Shown: in pieces, positions 7,824 to 17,400 of the stretch
How the letters are laid out: the number at the start of each line of letters is the position of its first letter
Numbering within the stretch: position 1 is the first letter of the stretch
Assembly: GCA_964441275.1 (NCBI GenBank)
Contig: CAYTUG010000002.1
Location: 1-64,000, forward strand
DNA: 64,000 nucleotides
Reading direction: 5' to 3'
DNA from: SZUA-584 sp964441275
Lineage (GTDB): Bacteria; Bacillota; Clostridia; Christensenellales; SZUA-584
Program-made: the position numbers and the translations under genes
Notes under the pieces: generated by a model
Database searches by the model: none
Told to the model about the DNA's origin: nothing
What the model saw: only the letters and a program-made list of their open reading frames with translations

Positions 7824-9359
7824 TCAGCAAAAAACACGTGCTTTGCCGAGCAATTTTTCCCTATCTTTTTGCGATGTTATTTCCGTTACTTTATAATCGG
7901 CAATGTGCAACGCTTCGTTTGCCATAACATAAAGCTTAACGCCCTCAATTTTAGGAAGAATTGATGCGCCTTGGGCATCCTTTTGCTCTATATGCTTAGC
8001 CACATTTGGATTAACCTCTATCAAGTATTCTTTTATATCACACGCTGCAACCTGTCTCAATATAAGCCGCCTTATGTTCATTGAAGTTGTCTCTTCGCTA
8101 TCAACAAGGCCGCTACCCCCGCAGTAAGGACAGGTGCGCTTAACAAGGCTTGAAAGCTTTTTCCGCGCTTTTTTTCGGGTCATTTCGACAAGCCCCAAAC
8201 CCGTAATCCCAAGCACGTTTGTTTTTGTGCGATCTTTCAGTAAAGCCTCCTCAAGGGCGGCGACAACCTTTTGTTTGTTACCTTCAATCTCCATATCAAT
8301 AAAATCGATAATTATTATTCCGCTTATATCGCGCAGCCTCAGCTGCCGGGCAATCTCTTTTGCGGCCTCTACGTTAACTGCCAATATGGTATCCTGCAGG
8401 TTGTCATCACCCACAAACTTTCCGGTGTTTACGTCAATTACAGTGAGCGCTTCCGTTTCGTCTATAATTATATAAGCGCCGTTTTTCATCCAAACCTTTT
8501 TTTCAAGCGCCTTGTCTATACGCGCCTGAATGCCAAAATCATCAAAAATATTGGCGCCGCCGCCCTTATAAATATGCACCCTGTCTTTAAGTTTAGGAGC
8601 AATTATTGCGGCTATCGCAGCAACCTTTTCATAATACTCGCGATCATTTATAAAGAATTCTCCTACGTCGGAGGTAAACATATCCCGGACAGTACGAAAA
8701 ATCAAAGACTCTTCTGCATGCAGCAGCCTTGGCGCGTTAAGATGTTCTCCACGGTTTAAGATGCGCTCCCACAATCTTGAAAGGAACCTGATTTCCGATA
8801 AAAAATCATCCTGCGCTTTGCCAAGCGCCGCAGTACGCACAATTATTCCCATGTCCTTTGGTTTTATGGTTTCCAACATATCTTTAAGCCTTGCGCGCTC
8901 CGCCTCATCTTCAATCCGGCGGGATACACCCACATGATTTACCGTAGGCATCAAAACCATCATGCGCCCGGGCAACGTGACGTGCGTGGTTATGCGCGCG
9001 CCTTTTGTTCCCCCCGGCTGCTTTAGCACCTGTACGATAATTTCTTGCCCTTCTTTTACCATATCCTCTATGCGTCCCGCCTGCAGGTTTGGCGTGTCGC
9101 CCTTTTGAGATCCAAACTCAAAATCCGAGGTGTCGGCTAAAATATCACCGGCATAAAGAAAGGCGTTTCTGTCAAGGCCGATATCTACAAAAGCCGCCTG
9201 CATACCGGGCAGCACGTTAGCGACGCGCCCTTTGTATATATTCCCTACAAGCCTTTCTTTGCCCCTTCTTTCGACATGAATTTCAACAAGGCTGTCATCT
9301 TCAATAAGGGCAATTCTTGCCTCAATCGAATTAATATCAGCAATAATTTTCTTATCCAT
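7824..9359 (-). CDS. rng: ribonuclease G/E family endoribonuclease
   Basis: 511 residues. The N-terminal S1 domain (about 35-120, containing GNIYKGRVANVLPGMQAAFVD) binds RNA. The RNase H-like and DNase I-like regions carry the catalytic aspartates in VIDVNTG and IIIDFIDM. The Zn-link CPYCGGSG is near residue 405. It has no long C-terminal scaffold, so it resembles RNase G more than E. coli RNase E. The ATG at 9359 is preferred over an in-frame TTG at 9371 because GGGAG lies 5 bases before the ATG. It follows the two radical-SAM-linked genes, a common Clostridia order; here rplU-rpmA, which often come next, are absent. Confidence 0.93.
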   Translation of the reverse strand: MDKKIIADINSIEARIALIEDDSLVEIHVERRGKERLVGNIYKGRVANVLPGMQAAFVDIGLDRNAFLYAGDILADTSDFEFGSQKGDTPNLQAGRIEDMVKEGQEIIVQVLKQPGGTKGARITTHVTLPGRMMVLMPTVNHVGVSRRIEDEAERARLKDMLETIKPKDMGIIVRTAALGKAQDDFLSEIRFLSRLWERILNRGEHLNAPRLLHAEESLIFRTVRDMFTSDVGEFFINDREYYEKVAAIAAIIAPKLKDRVHIYKGGGANIFDDFGIQARIDKALEKKVWMKNGAYIIIDETEALTVIDVNTGKFVGDDNLQDTILAVNVEAAKEIARQLRLRDISGIIIIDFIDMEIEGNKQKVVAALEEALLKDRTKTNVLGITGLGLVEMTRKKARKKLSSLVKRTCPYCGGSGLVDSEETTSMNIRRLILRQVAACDIKEYLIEVNPNVAKHIEQKDAQGASILPKIEGVKLYVMANEALHIADYKVTEITSQKDREKLLGKARVFC

Positions 9360-9402
9360 ACAAACTCCCAAATAAAAATCTATTTAACGGCAGTGCCGAT
9401 TA

Positions 9403-10065
9403 TTACAATGCAAATGCAGCGGGCAACGATACGGACTGACCGTTTATATAAGTATAAAGGCCTGTTCGTGTAATTTGGGCGAACAGCCGGTGCCCGGAAT
9501 ATTCTTCTATTATTTTTATCAAAACATCCGGACGAAGAGTTGATTGCGGCGATGCCGACAGCAACATCTCTATGTTTTTATCCGCGACAAGCCTAATAAT
9601 CATATCACGAACATTAATTTTTTCACCCGTTTTGGGTTTTATTGCAATTACTTCTTTACTGCCATTTATTTTAGCCACGGCAATACTAACGCTCTTATAA
9701 TCATTCGTTTCTATATCTGCCAAATATGCGGCTTGATTGAGCGCCGCCATAAGTTTCGGGGCGTCTGTTTTCATTTCGAACGCGTTTTTAGCAATAATGC
9801 CGGGCGGCATATTTTGTTTTATACGTATAAAAAAATCGTTTGGTTTTATATAATCGGTCAATACTATTTCGGCATACTCACACTCGCTTGCTATCCCCAC
9901 CGCCAGCGCGGATGCGAACGAAAAAATATAGTGCGGGTTAAACCCTTCGGTAATCTTTACCGGCAGTCCGCTCCGGCGCAACGCCCTTGAAAACGCACGT
10001 TGCAAATCAAGATGAGAGATATATTTCGCCGCCCCCGTTATAGAGAATTTTAGCAACATTCTCAT
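9403..10065 (-). CDS. TIGR03936/DUF2344 family radical-SAM-linked protein
   Basis: 220 residues. The N-terminal pattern (KFSITGAAKYISHLDLQRAFSRALRRSG, shown here only as a description of residues about 5-32) and the phrase EGFNPHYIFSFASALAVG are typical of the DUF2344 family. That family accompanies a large radical SAM protein and is sometimes fused to it. Its biochemical role is not established. The start ATG at 10065 overlaps the stop of the upstream radical SAM gene as ATGA, which favours it over the TTG at 10071 and indicates translational coupling. Downstream is rng. Confidence 0.85.
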   Translation of the reverse strand: MRMLLKFSITGAAKYISHLDLQRAFSRALRRSGLPVKITEGFNPHYIFSFASALAVGIASECEYAEIVLTDYIKPNDFFIRIKQNMPPGIIAKNAFEMKTDAPKLMAALNQAAYLADIETNDYKSVSIAVAKINGSKEVIAIKPKTGEKINVRDMIIRLVADKNIEMLLSASPQSTLRPDVLIKIIEEYSGHRLFAQITRTGLYTYINGQSVSLPAAFAL

Positions 10066-11888
10066 ACGCAAAACCCCGTTTTTTCAAGACCGCAGGCTTG
10101 ACACCCCTGCCTGCAGTCAGGAGTGGTTGCCAAACCCTCCGCGCGCTTCTTCTCGCTCCAAAGAAATTCTTTGCATATACCCGAATCTATCATGTTCCAT
10201 GCCAATATTTCCTCAAAAGGGCGCTCTCTGTTTGCATAAAAGTTTGGATCTATTCCGCAAGAATAAAAAGCATTTTGCCATTTTTGATAATCAAAATGCT
10301 CTTTCCAGCTGTCAAACCGGCACCCCAAACGGTATGCCTCCATCAAAACAGCGCTAAGCCGGCGGTCCCCTCGCGCAAAAACCGCCTCTAACTTGCTAAG
10401 CTTGGCATCGTGCCAGCTAAACTTGACGCCTTTTAGTTTTTTTAGTTCATCTCTTAGCGCATGTTGCTTTTCTTCAAGCTGCACTATGCTTTGCATGGCT
10501 TCCCACTGAAACGGGGTATGAGGTTTGGGGACAAAACACGAAACGCTGACGGTTAGCTTGAACCCGGCACTACGCTGCGCCTTGGGAATACCGTAATATA
10601 TGCTGCGGATTTTTTGGGCCAATTTGGCGATTTCCAAAACATCCTGCATTGTTTCGCTTGGCAGCCCTAACATAAAATATAATTTTATGGAACGCACGCC
10701 AACGGAAAAAGCTTCGGTTACGCAAGCCATAATTGATTCTTCGGTTATGTTTTTATTTATAACATCTCTTAAGCGCTGCGTGCCCGCTTCGGGAGCAAAT
10801 GTCAATCCGGTGTTGCGCACCTCTTTAAGCTTTTTTACATATTTGTCGTCAAACGAGTCCACACGAAGCGATGGAACGGCTAGTGCAACGGCTTTGCCTG
10901 AAATCGAGTCTGACAAATCGCAAACCAGCTTGCCAATTTGCGAATAGTCTCCGGTAGATAGGGAGCACAGCGATATCTCTTCGTGCCCCGTGTTTTCTAA
11001 ACAACAATGCGCGTGCTCTATTAATGTTTCCGCTTGTCTTTCGCGCAGCGGCCTGCATACAAAACCGGCTTGGCAAAACCGGCAGCCTCTCGTACAGCCT
11101 CTCATAATCTCAAGCGTGATGCGATCATGTATTGTGTTGATGTACGGAACAATCGGTTTTTGGGGAAAATAGCTTTTGTCAAAATCCTCTACTATTCGTT
11201 TTAAAACTTTGTTTGGCGCGCCTCTGCTTGGTACAATGCGCCGTATGGCTCCTGTTTTTTTATACTGCACTTCATATAGCGAAGGCACATAAACGCCCTC
11301 AATCAAAGCAGCTTCGCTCATAAAGCTGCTGCGCCGTTTGCATGTTTTATAAAGGCAAAGAAGCTGCGGCAAAACCTGTTCCGCTTCCCCTATCACGAAC
11401 AAATCAATAAAATCCGAAACAGGCTCGGGGTTATATGCGCAACCGCCTCCGGCTATAACTATCGGTGCGTTATCGCCCCTGTCTTTTGACAGCAAAGCTA
11501 TGTTGCCCAAGTTTAGCATATTAAGCACATTTGTATAGCACATCTCATACCCAAGCGAAAATCCAACTATATCAAAATCGCATAGCGGGGTTTTTGTTTC
11601 AAGCGAAAAGAGCGCCATTTTGTTTTTACGCAGTTCAAGTTCCATATCCGACCAAGGCGCAAAGCATCGTTCGGCAAAAACGCCTTCCATTTCGTTGGCT
11701 AAGTGGTATAAGATGCTGATGCCAAGGTGAGACATCCCAACTTCGTATATATCCGGAAAGCACAGTGCAAGCCGCACAAGCGCCCCGTCCTTTTGCTTGA
11801 TTATCTCCCCAAGTTCCCCGCCGGTATACCTTGCGGGTTTGCTTACATTGGCAAGAACCCGGTTTAGCGTGTCAATGTTTGTCATCAC
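10062..11888 (-). CDS. TIGR03960 family B12-binding-like/radical SAM protein
   Basis: 608 residues. An N-terminal Rossmann-like B12-binding-type region (about 40-200, with GMSHLGISILYHL and IVIAGGGCAYNPEP) precedes a radical SAM core. The core has the cluster motif C-x3-C-x2-C at Cys265, Cys269 and Cys272 in MRGCTRGCRFCQAG. A C-terminal region contains a Cys-rich tail (CRQGCQACGLEKTGFC). The family is widespread in Clostridia beside DUF2344 and rng, and its substrate is not known to me. The 4-bp overlap with the next gene and the same-strand order support an operon. Confidence 0.9.
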   Translation of the reverse strand: MMTNIDTLNRVLANVSKPARYTGGELGEIIKQKDGALVRLALCFPDIYEVGMSHLGISILYHLANEMEGVFAERCFAPWSDMELELRKNKMALFSLETKTPLCDFDIVGFSLGYEMCYTNVLNMLNLGNIALLSKDRGDNAPIVIAGGGCAYNPEPVSDFIDLFVIGEAEQVLPQLLCLYKTCKRRSSFMSEAALIEGVYVPSLYEVQYKKTGAIRRIVPSRGAPNKVLKRIVEDFDKSYFPQKPIVPYINTIHDRITLEIMRGCTRGCRFCQAGFVCRPLRERQAETLIEHAHCCLENTGHEEISLCSLSTGDYSQIGKLVCDLSDSISGKAVALAVPSLRVDSFDDKYVKKLKEVRNTGLTFAPEAGTQRLRDVINKNITEESIMACVTEAFSVGVRSIKLYFMLGLPSETMQDVLEIAKLAQKIRSIYYGIPKAQRSAGFKLTVSVSCFVPKPHTPFQWEAMQSIVQLEEKQHALRDELKKLKGVKFSWHDAKLSKLEAVFARGDRRLSAVLMEAYRLGCRFDSWKEHFDYQKWQNAFYSCGIDPNFYANRERPFEEILAWNMIDSGICKEFLWSEKKRAEGLATTPDCRQGCQACGLEKTGFCV

Positions 11889-11958
11889 TTAATCCTGTTT
11901 TTAAAGTTAGTTCTATTGTATCATAAAAAATAAAAAACAAATCGTTATTCTCAAAGCT

Positions 11959-12675
11959 TCATACCAAACGTTGCCCGGCTTTCTTTACGGCTATTATATT
12001 TGTATCGGTACTTTGCATCTTTGCCTTATAAGCGAAAGTGTCTTCAAACGAAACAAAATGAATTGGTATAAAATTGCGCGGCTTAAGCAGTTTTATAAAT
12101 AAATCCGCACCCGAATCGAAATCCGTGCCCATGCGCTTGTCTACAGGGAAAAATGCATAATCTATCCTGTCAACATTTTGCCTTATGCGCTCAAGCTCGC
12201 GTCTGAACATAACGCTCATATTGCGGGAATATCTTTCATCTTCGCACTCTTTCCAATGCCAATCGTTTAAATCGCCGGCATGAAAAAAGTTTATTCCTTG
12301 GCAGCTTACAAAAAAGCTGCCGCCGCAGTCCGTTGAGCCAAACTCGGCCGCGCTTATAAATCCGTCGTCGTATTTTCCGCCGGCTCTCAAAAACACAGCG
12401 TTTTCGGGTGCAGCTTGTTTTTGTACAGTTTCGTCCAATATATAAAACACGTTTGTATTTGCCCATTCAAAAATCTTGCTGTTGTAATGGTCGCTATGCG
12501 AATGAGAAACAAAAAAATAAACGCGTTTTGCATCCGCTATTTCTTTTTCTCCAACAACGCCCTGTGCTATACTTCCGGCAGGACAATGTTTGTAATGGTC
12601 GAAAATCAGCAGTAAGTTGTTAATATTCACGCAAACCGCACTGTGGTGAAGAAAATATATCGCTAAATTTTTCAT
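11959..12675 (-). CDS. metallo-beta-lactamase fold hydrolase
   Basis: 238 residues. The metal-binding motif HSHSDH is at residues 58-63. Later histidines sit in FFHAGDLNDWHW and near the C-terminus in IPIHFVSF. The arrangement resembles the UlaG/YcjX-like branch of the superfamily (short, no accessory domain). It has no signal peptide, so it is probably cytoplasmic. The substrate cannot be inferred. It lies between spoIVFB-like and the TIGR03960 gene on the same strand, with about 40- and 70-base gaps, so it may share their transcript. Confidence 0.85.
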   Translation of the reverse strand: MKNLAIYFLHHSAVCVNINNLLLIFDHYKHCPAGSIAQGVVGEKEIADAKRVYFFVSHSHSDHYNSKIFEWANTNVFYILDETVQKQAAPENAVFLRAGGKYDDGFISAAEFGSTDCGGSFFVSCQGINFFHAGDLNDWHWKECEDERYSRNMSVMFRRELERIRQNVDRIDYAFFPVDKRMGTDFDSGADLFIKLLKPRNFIPIHFVSFEDTFAYKAKMQSTDTNIIAVKKAGQRLV

Positions 12676-12717
12676 GGTTTTATACTACTACAACAAAAAA
12701 CAATTTACAACGCGCGC

Positions 12718-13596
12718 TTAGCAACGCTCTTTTTGATACAGCCTCCCTATTGTTATGTTTGCACCATATTGCATTATTCCGTCTAAAATCTGCTGTTCGG
12801 TCAAATCGTGCACCACGCCTAACTTTTGGTCGAGTATTGTTACAATATTGTATTTTCCGGCATCAAACTCTTTGATTATCTCGCATAACGCTTGTGAGTG
12901 CATAGCCGCAAATCTGTTTATATGAAGAGATTTGCGTTTTTCAATTACGGTACGTTTGTTCGAAAAATCCCTGATGAGTACGAACGGCGCATTTTTAAGT
13001 TCTTTTAACGCCGCAACGCCAAGGAAAAATGCCATTACAAAAAGCGTGGGGTTAAAGCTGCCCTTCACAGCGGCGATAATCCCTAAGGCAAATACCAGTG
13101 CAGAAAAAAATATGCCCGCCGCCGAGGTCAAACGTGTTGCGCGTTTGTATCCTAAAAACGAAGCGAATAAAGACCGCGCTATTCTTCCCCCGTCAAGCGG
13201 CAATGCGGGCAGCATGTTTACCGCTGCTAACGCTAAGTTGGCGGACAGCAGTTTGTCTGCTATGCTGATTGGAAACCCGTATTTGTTGATAAAATAAACC
13301 GCGCTTGCGGCAGCCATGTTGGAAGCCGGGCCGGCGGCGGCAACAATCATTTCTTTTGTGCGCGATACCGCGAAACATTGCAGCCGAGCGGCGCACCCGA
13401 ACGGGAAAAGCTCCATCTGGGTTATAGTCATTCCCAAAGCCGAGGCGGTTATTATATGCGCCCATTCGTGTATCAACAGCGCGGGTATATAGCACAATAT
13501 AACATCGCCCATCCCCAAAAGAAAAAGCGCCAAAACAACAGGAATCATAAGCAGGTTTATTTTAAACTTTCCGCAAGATAAAAAAGGCGCTCTCAT
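12718..13596 (-). CDS. spoIVFB: SpoIVFB-like site-2 (M50) membrane metalloprotease
   Basis: 292 residues with several hydrophobic helices. The zinc-protease motif HEWAH (His43, Glu44, His47) lies in the first core helix. The third ligand is in NMLPALPLDGGR (about residues 127-139). A C-terminal soluble region (about 215-290) is CBS-like. In B. subtilis SpoIVFB cleaves pro-sigma-K in the mother cell and is held inactive by SpoIVFA. The gene immediately upstream encodes a SpoIVFA-like protein, and the rng/TIGR03960 context matches the spoIVF region of other Clostridia. The substrate here is inferred, and a different S2P role is possible. Confidence 0.8.
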   Translation of the reverse strand: MRAPFLSCGKFKINLLMIPVVLALFLLGMGDVILCYIPALLIHEWAHIITASALGMTITQMELFPFGCAARLQCFAVSRTKEMIVAAAGPASNMAAASAVYFINKYGFPISIADKLLSANLALAAVNMLPALPLDGGRIARSLFASFLGYKRATRLTSAAGIFFSALVFALGIIAAVKGSFNPTLFVMAFFLGVAALKELKNAPFVLIRDFSNKRTVIEKRKSLHINRFAAMHSQALCEIIKEFDAGKYNIVTILDQKLGVVHDLTEQQILDGIMQYGANITIGRLYQKERC

Positions 13597-13602
13597 AATC
13601 CG

Positions 13603-14286
13603 CTATTGCAAAGCCGCTGTGGCACGCTGCATAATAAATTCTAAAGGGTCTATATATTGCTCGCCGTCTTTCATTTCAAAATACAGGTATTCCCCTGACA
13701 GACTGCCCACCGGCTGACCCGGGTTTACAATGTCGTTTATTTTTACGGCCGGTATAATGTTATAGAAGAAAACTTTTTCGCCGGTATCGAGCGCAAGCGT
13801 GACATAGCCGGCATCGCCAATCTTGCCGGCGGAAATTACCGTGGCTTTCGCAATACATAATATGTTGCTTGACCGTGTGCTCATACGCACTCCGGACGAA
13901 CCACTTTCTCCAAATTTTGTTACTATCTCGCCATCGGCGGGATAAACAACGGAAGATTCGGGATAGGCGGAAAAAACGCATGCGGATTCTTCGTCCAAGT
14001 TTTGCACAAACTTTAAGCGCCCTATGTCTTCATCTATCTCAAGTTGATGATTTGATGCGTAATCCATAGCGGGGGAAAGCGCAACCGGAGGGTTGTTTGT
14101 GCTGCTTACAATGAGCAGTGCAACTGCAATGGCCGCACAAATACCGGTTTTATAAAGCAGCTTTTTATATACCATGTCCGGTTTATATGACCGTTGTTTG
14201 CTCCTGTATCTATTGCCGCACCTTGATTGGGTATCAATAGGGACAAAGCCGTTCGTTTTAAGTTTGGGAAGATCCTTGTTCTGCAT
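13603..14286 (-). CDS. spoIVFA: SpoIVFA-like membrane protein with degenerate LytM/M23 domain
   Basis: 227 residues: a basic cytoplasmic N-terminus, one transmembrane helix (about 46-63), then an extracytoplasmic LytM-like fold (about 115-220) with recognisable YPADGEIVTKFG and VNPGQPVGSL. The M23 metal ligands are lost: the first H-x3-D region reads VRMST, and the H-x-H motif is YLYFE. It is therefore unlikely to be a hydrolase, like SpoIVFA, which anchors and inhibits SpoIVFB. It lies 6 bases upstream of spoIVFB on the same strand. A clear AAGGAGG ribosome-binding site precedes the ATG. I could not find a good sigma-E promoter. Confidence 0.75.
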   Translation of the reverse strand: MQNKDLPKLKTNGFVPIDTQSRCGNRYRSKQRSYKPDMVYKKLLYKTGICAAIAVALLIVSSTNNPPVALSPAMDYASNHQLEIDEDIGRLKFVQNLDEESACVFSAYPESSVVYPADGEIVTKFGESGSSGVRMSTRSSNILCIAKATVISAGKIGDAGYVTLALDTGEKVFFYNIIPAVKINDIVNPGQPVGSLSGEYLYFEMKDGEQYIDPLEFIMQRATAALQ

Positions 14287-14366
14287 AGTTTAAACCTCCT
14301 TATGCCTTGTCATATATATATTGCGCAGAGCGCGGCATAATTCAAAAACAGTGGATTTTCCAATAT

Positions 14367-14398
14367 AAAAAGGCCTAAGCTGTACGCCGAGGCCTTTT
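14367..14398 (-). terminator. rho-independent terminator downstream of nifJ
   Basis: Stem AAAAGGCCT (about 14368-14376) / AGGCCTTTT (14390-14398). On the minus strand it ends in a T run (complement of the A run at 14367-14371). It is placed 19 bases beyond the nifJ stop. Confidence 0.8.
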
Positions 14399-14416
14399 CC
14401 TTACGGTGTGTTAACT

Positions 14417-17400
14417 TCAACCTTCCGATAGTTTTTTATAATACTCGTAACGCTCATAAGCCTCACGTTCCGCCGTTGCAAACAGCTCCTTTGCAATCTC
14501 CGGGAACTGCCTTTGCAGCGTTTTGTACCTAATCTCGCTGTTTATGAAATCCTGATAGCTAACCTTAGGCTCTCTGCTGTCTAAGGTAAAAGGATTTTTG
14601 CCCTGCTGTTTAAGCTCCGGATTATAGCGGTACAAGTGCCAATAACCGGCGTCTACCGCAAACTTCATTTGCGCCTGGGTTTTGCCCATATTGATACCGT
14701 GGTTTATGCAGGGTGAATAAGCGATAATAAGAGATGGCCCGTCATACCGCTCCGCCTCTGTCATCGCTTTTAACAGCTGGTTATGGTTTGCCCCCATGCA
14801 GACTTGCGCGACGTAAACATAGCCGTATGTCATGGATATCGCACCCAAATCCTTTTTCTTGGTACGCTTGCCTGCGGCTGCAAATTTTGCGACCGAACCG
14901 GTTGGAGTCGCCTTGCTTGCCTGTCCCCCGGTGTTAGAATAAACTTCCGTATCAAGCACAAGCACATTTACATCTTCGCCCATCGCGAGCACATGGTCAA
15001 GCCCGCCGTAGCCGATATCGTACGCCCAACCGTCGCCCCCGATAATCCAAATAGATTTTTTAACAAGCAAACCAGAATCGCTTTGTATTTGCTCTAACAG
15101 CTCTTTTTGTTCGCCTGAAGCTGCGTTTATAGCATGCGGCAGCGCCGATTTAACCTCTGCCGCGGCTTGTTTGGATTTCTCGCCGTCGTTTGCGTTTTCC
15201 AGCCAACCGAGCAATACTTCTTTAAGCTTTCCTTCGGCGGCGTTCGCGGCATTTAAAGCTGCCTCCTTAAGTTTGGCGCGGCGCTGTATGGTTGCTAAAT
15301 TCATCCCGAAACCAAACTCGGCGTTATCCTCGAAAAGAGAATTAGCCCAGGCGGGCCCGTGCCCTTCGTCATTCTTTGTGTACGGGCAAGTCGGCGTGTT
15401 GCCGCTGTATATCGATGAGCAGCCTGTCGCATTGGCTACAAGCATTCGGTCTCCGAACAACTGCGTCAAAAGTTTCAAGTAAGGCGTTTCACCGCAACCC
15501 GCACATGCGCCTGAAAACTCAAACAACGGACGCATAAACTGCGAGCCGATAACCGTGGATTTGTTTACGTTTATATCGGGACGCTTAAGTTTAAGTGCGT
15601 ATTCCCAATTTTCGGCCTCTGTTTCAAGCACTTCGGAAAGAGGGGTCATAATAAGCGCCTTCTCTTTTGCGGGGCAGATGTCCGCACAGTTTCCGCAGCC
15701 GGTGCAATCAAGAGGCGAAATCTGCATACGGTACTCATAACCCGCGATGTCTTTGCCGCGCGCGGCCTTGGTTACATATCCCGCCGGCGCATCGCTTAAA
15801 TCTTCCGGCTGGGCGAGGAAAGGCCTTATTGTTGCATGCGGGCAAACAAACGAACATTGGTTACACATAATGCAGTTTTCGGGTATCCATTTTGGCACGT
15901 TAACCGCTATTCCGCGCTTTTCAAACTGTGTGGTGCCGGTTGGGAAAAACCCCCGCGGATCGAATGCCGATACGGGTAAGGAATCTCCCTTTTGCTCAAT
16001 TATAGGATACAAAACATTTATGAAAAACTCACCCGCTTCTTCGGGCGCCGTTACAATGGCGGCGCCGGTTGTTGTGTTTTCCCAGCTCTGCGGATATTTA
16101 ACCTCGGTCAGCTCTTGCGCGCCCATATCAATGGCCGCATAGTTCATGTTGACGATTTTATCGCCCTTTTTGCCATAAGTCTCTTTAACCGCTTGCTTCA
16201 TGTATTTAATTGCGTCAGCTTCCGGAATAATACCGGCAACTTTAAAGAATGCGGACTGCATGACAGTGTTAATACGGCCGCCCATTCCCGCTTTTTGGGC
16301 GATCTCAATAGCGTCTATGTTGTAAAATCTTAATTTCTTTCTTGCTATTGTATTTTTAACCTCTGCGGGGAGTTCTTGCTCCATCTGTTCAATGCTCCAC
16401 GGAGAGTTAAGCAAAAATACGCCGCCTTCTTTAACGTCGGAGAGCATATCATACCGCGTTACATAGGACGGGTTGTGGCATGCGCTAAAGTCCGCAGCGT
16501 CAATAAGATATGTTGACTGTATCGGGCTTTTCCCAAAACGAAGATGCGATACTGTAAGCCCGCCGGATTTTTTAGAATCGTAACAGAAAAACCCTTGCGC
16601 ATACATATCTGTATGATCGCCTATTATTTTAATAGAGTTTTTATTTGCTCCAACGGTTCCGTCACTGCCAAGCCCATAGAACTTGCACCTAACGGCGCCC
16701 TCCGGGGCTGCGTCCACAGTGTCTGAATAATCGAGGCTAAGATTCGTCACGTCATCATTGATGCCAACGGTAAAATGATTTTTCATTTCGCCGGCGAGAT
16801 TGTCGAACACCGCCTTTACCATAGTCGGCGTAAACTCTTTTGACGACAAGCCGTAGCGACCTCCTACAACCTTTAAAGATTTTCCCGCCTCTGCCAATGC
16901 CGTGATAACATCTTGGTATAAAGGCTCGCCTAACGCGCCCGGTTCTTTCGTTCTGTCAAGAACAGCAATCCGTTTCGCGCTTTCGGGCAAAACCGACATA
17001 AAGTGCTTTGCCGAGAAAGGCCTATAAAGCCTAACTTTTATCACACCAAGCTTAGCGCCCCCGGCATTAAGATAGTTTATCGTCTCTTCGGCCGTTTCCG
17101 CGCCGCTGCCCATTATTACAACAACATCGGTAGCATCGGGCGCGCCTACATAATCAAACAACCCGTATTTTCTGCCCGCCGCGGTTAAAAACTCGTCCAT
17201 AACCTGCTCAACTATCTCCGGCACCGCATCATAATACTTATTCGATGCTTCACGGTTTTGGAAGAATATATCCGGGTTTTGGGCTGTGCCCTGCAGATGC
17301 GGACGCTCGGGGTTCATTGCTCTTTTTCTAAAATCCGCAATTGCTTGCTTGTCCGCCAATTTTTCAAGAGTATCGTATTCGATAAGCTCAATCTTTTGAA

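Noticed and set aside
12718..14286. Active M23 peptidase paired with a protease
   Set aside because: The M23 metal ligands are missing, so only an anchor or inhibitor role is supported.
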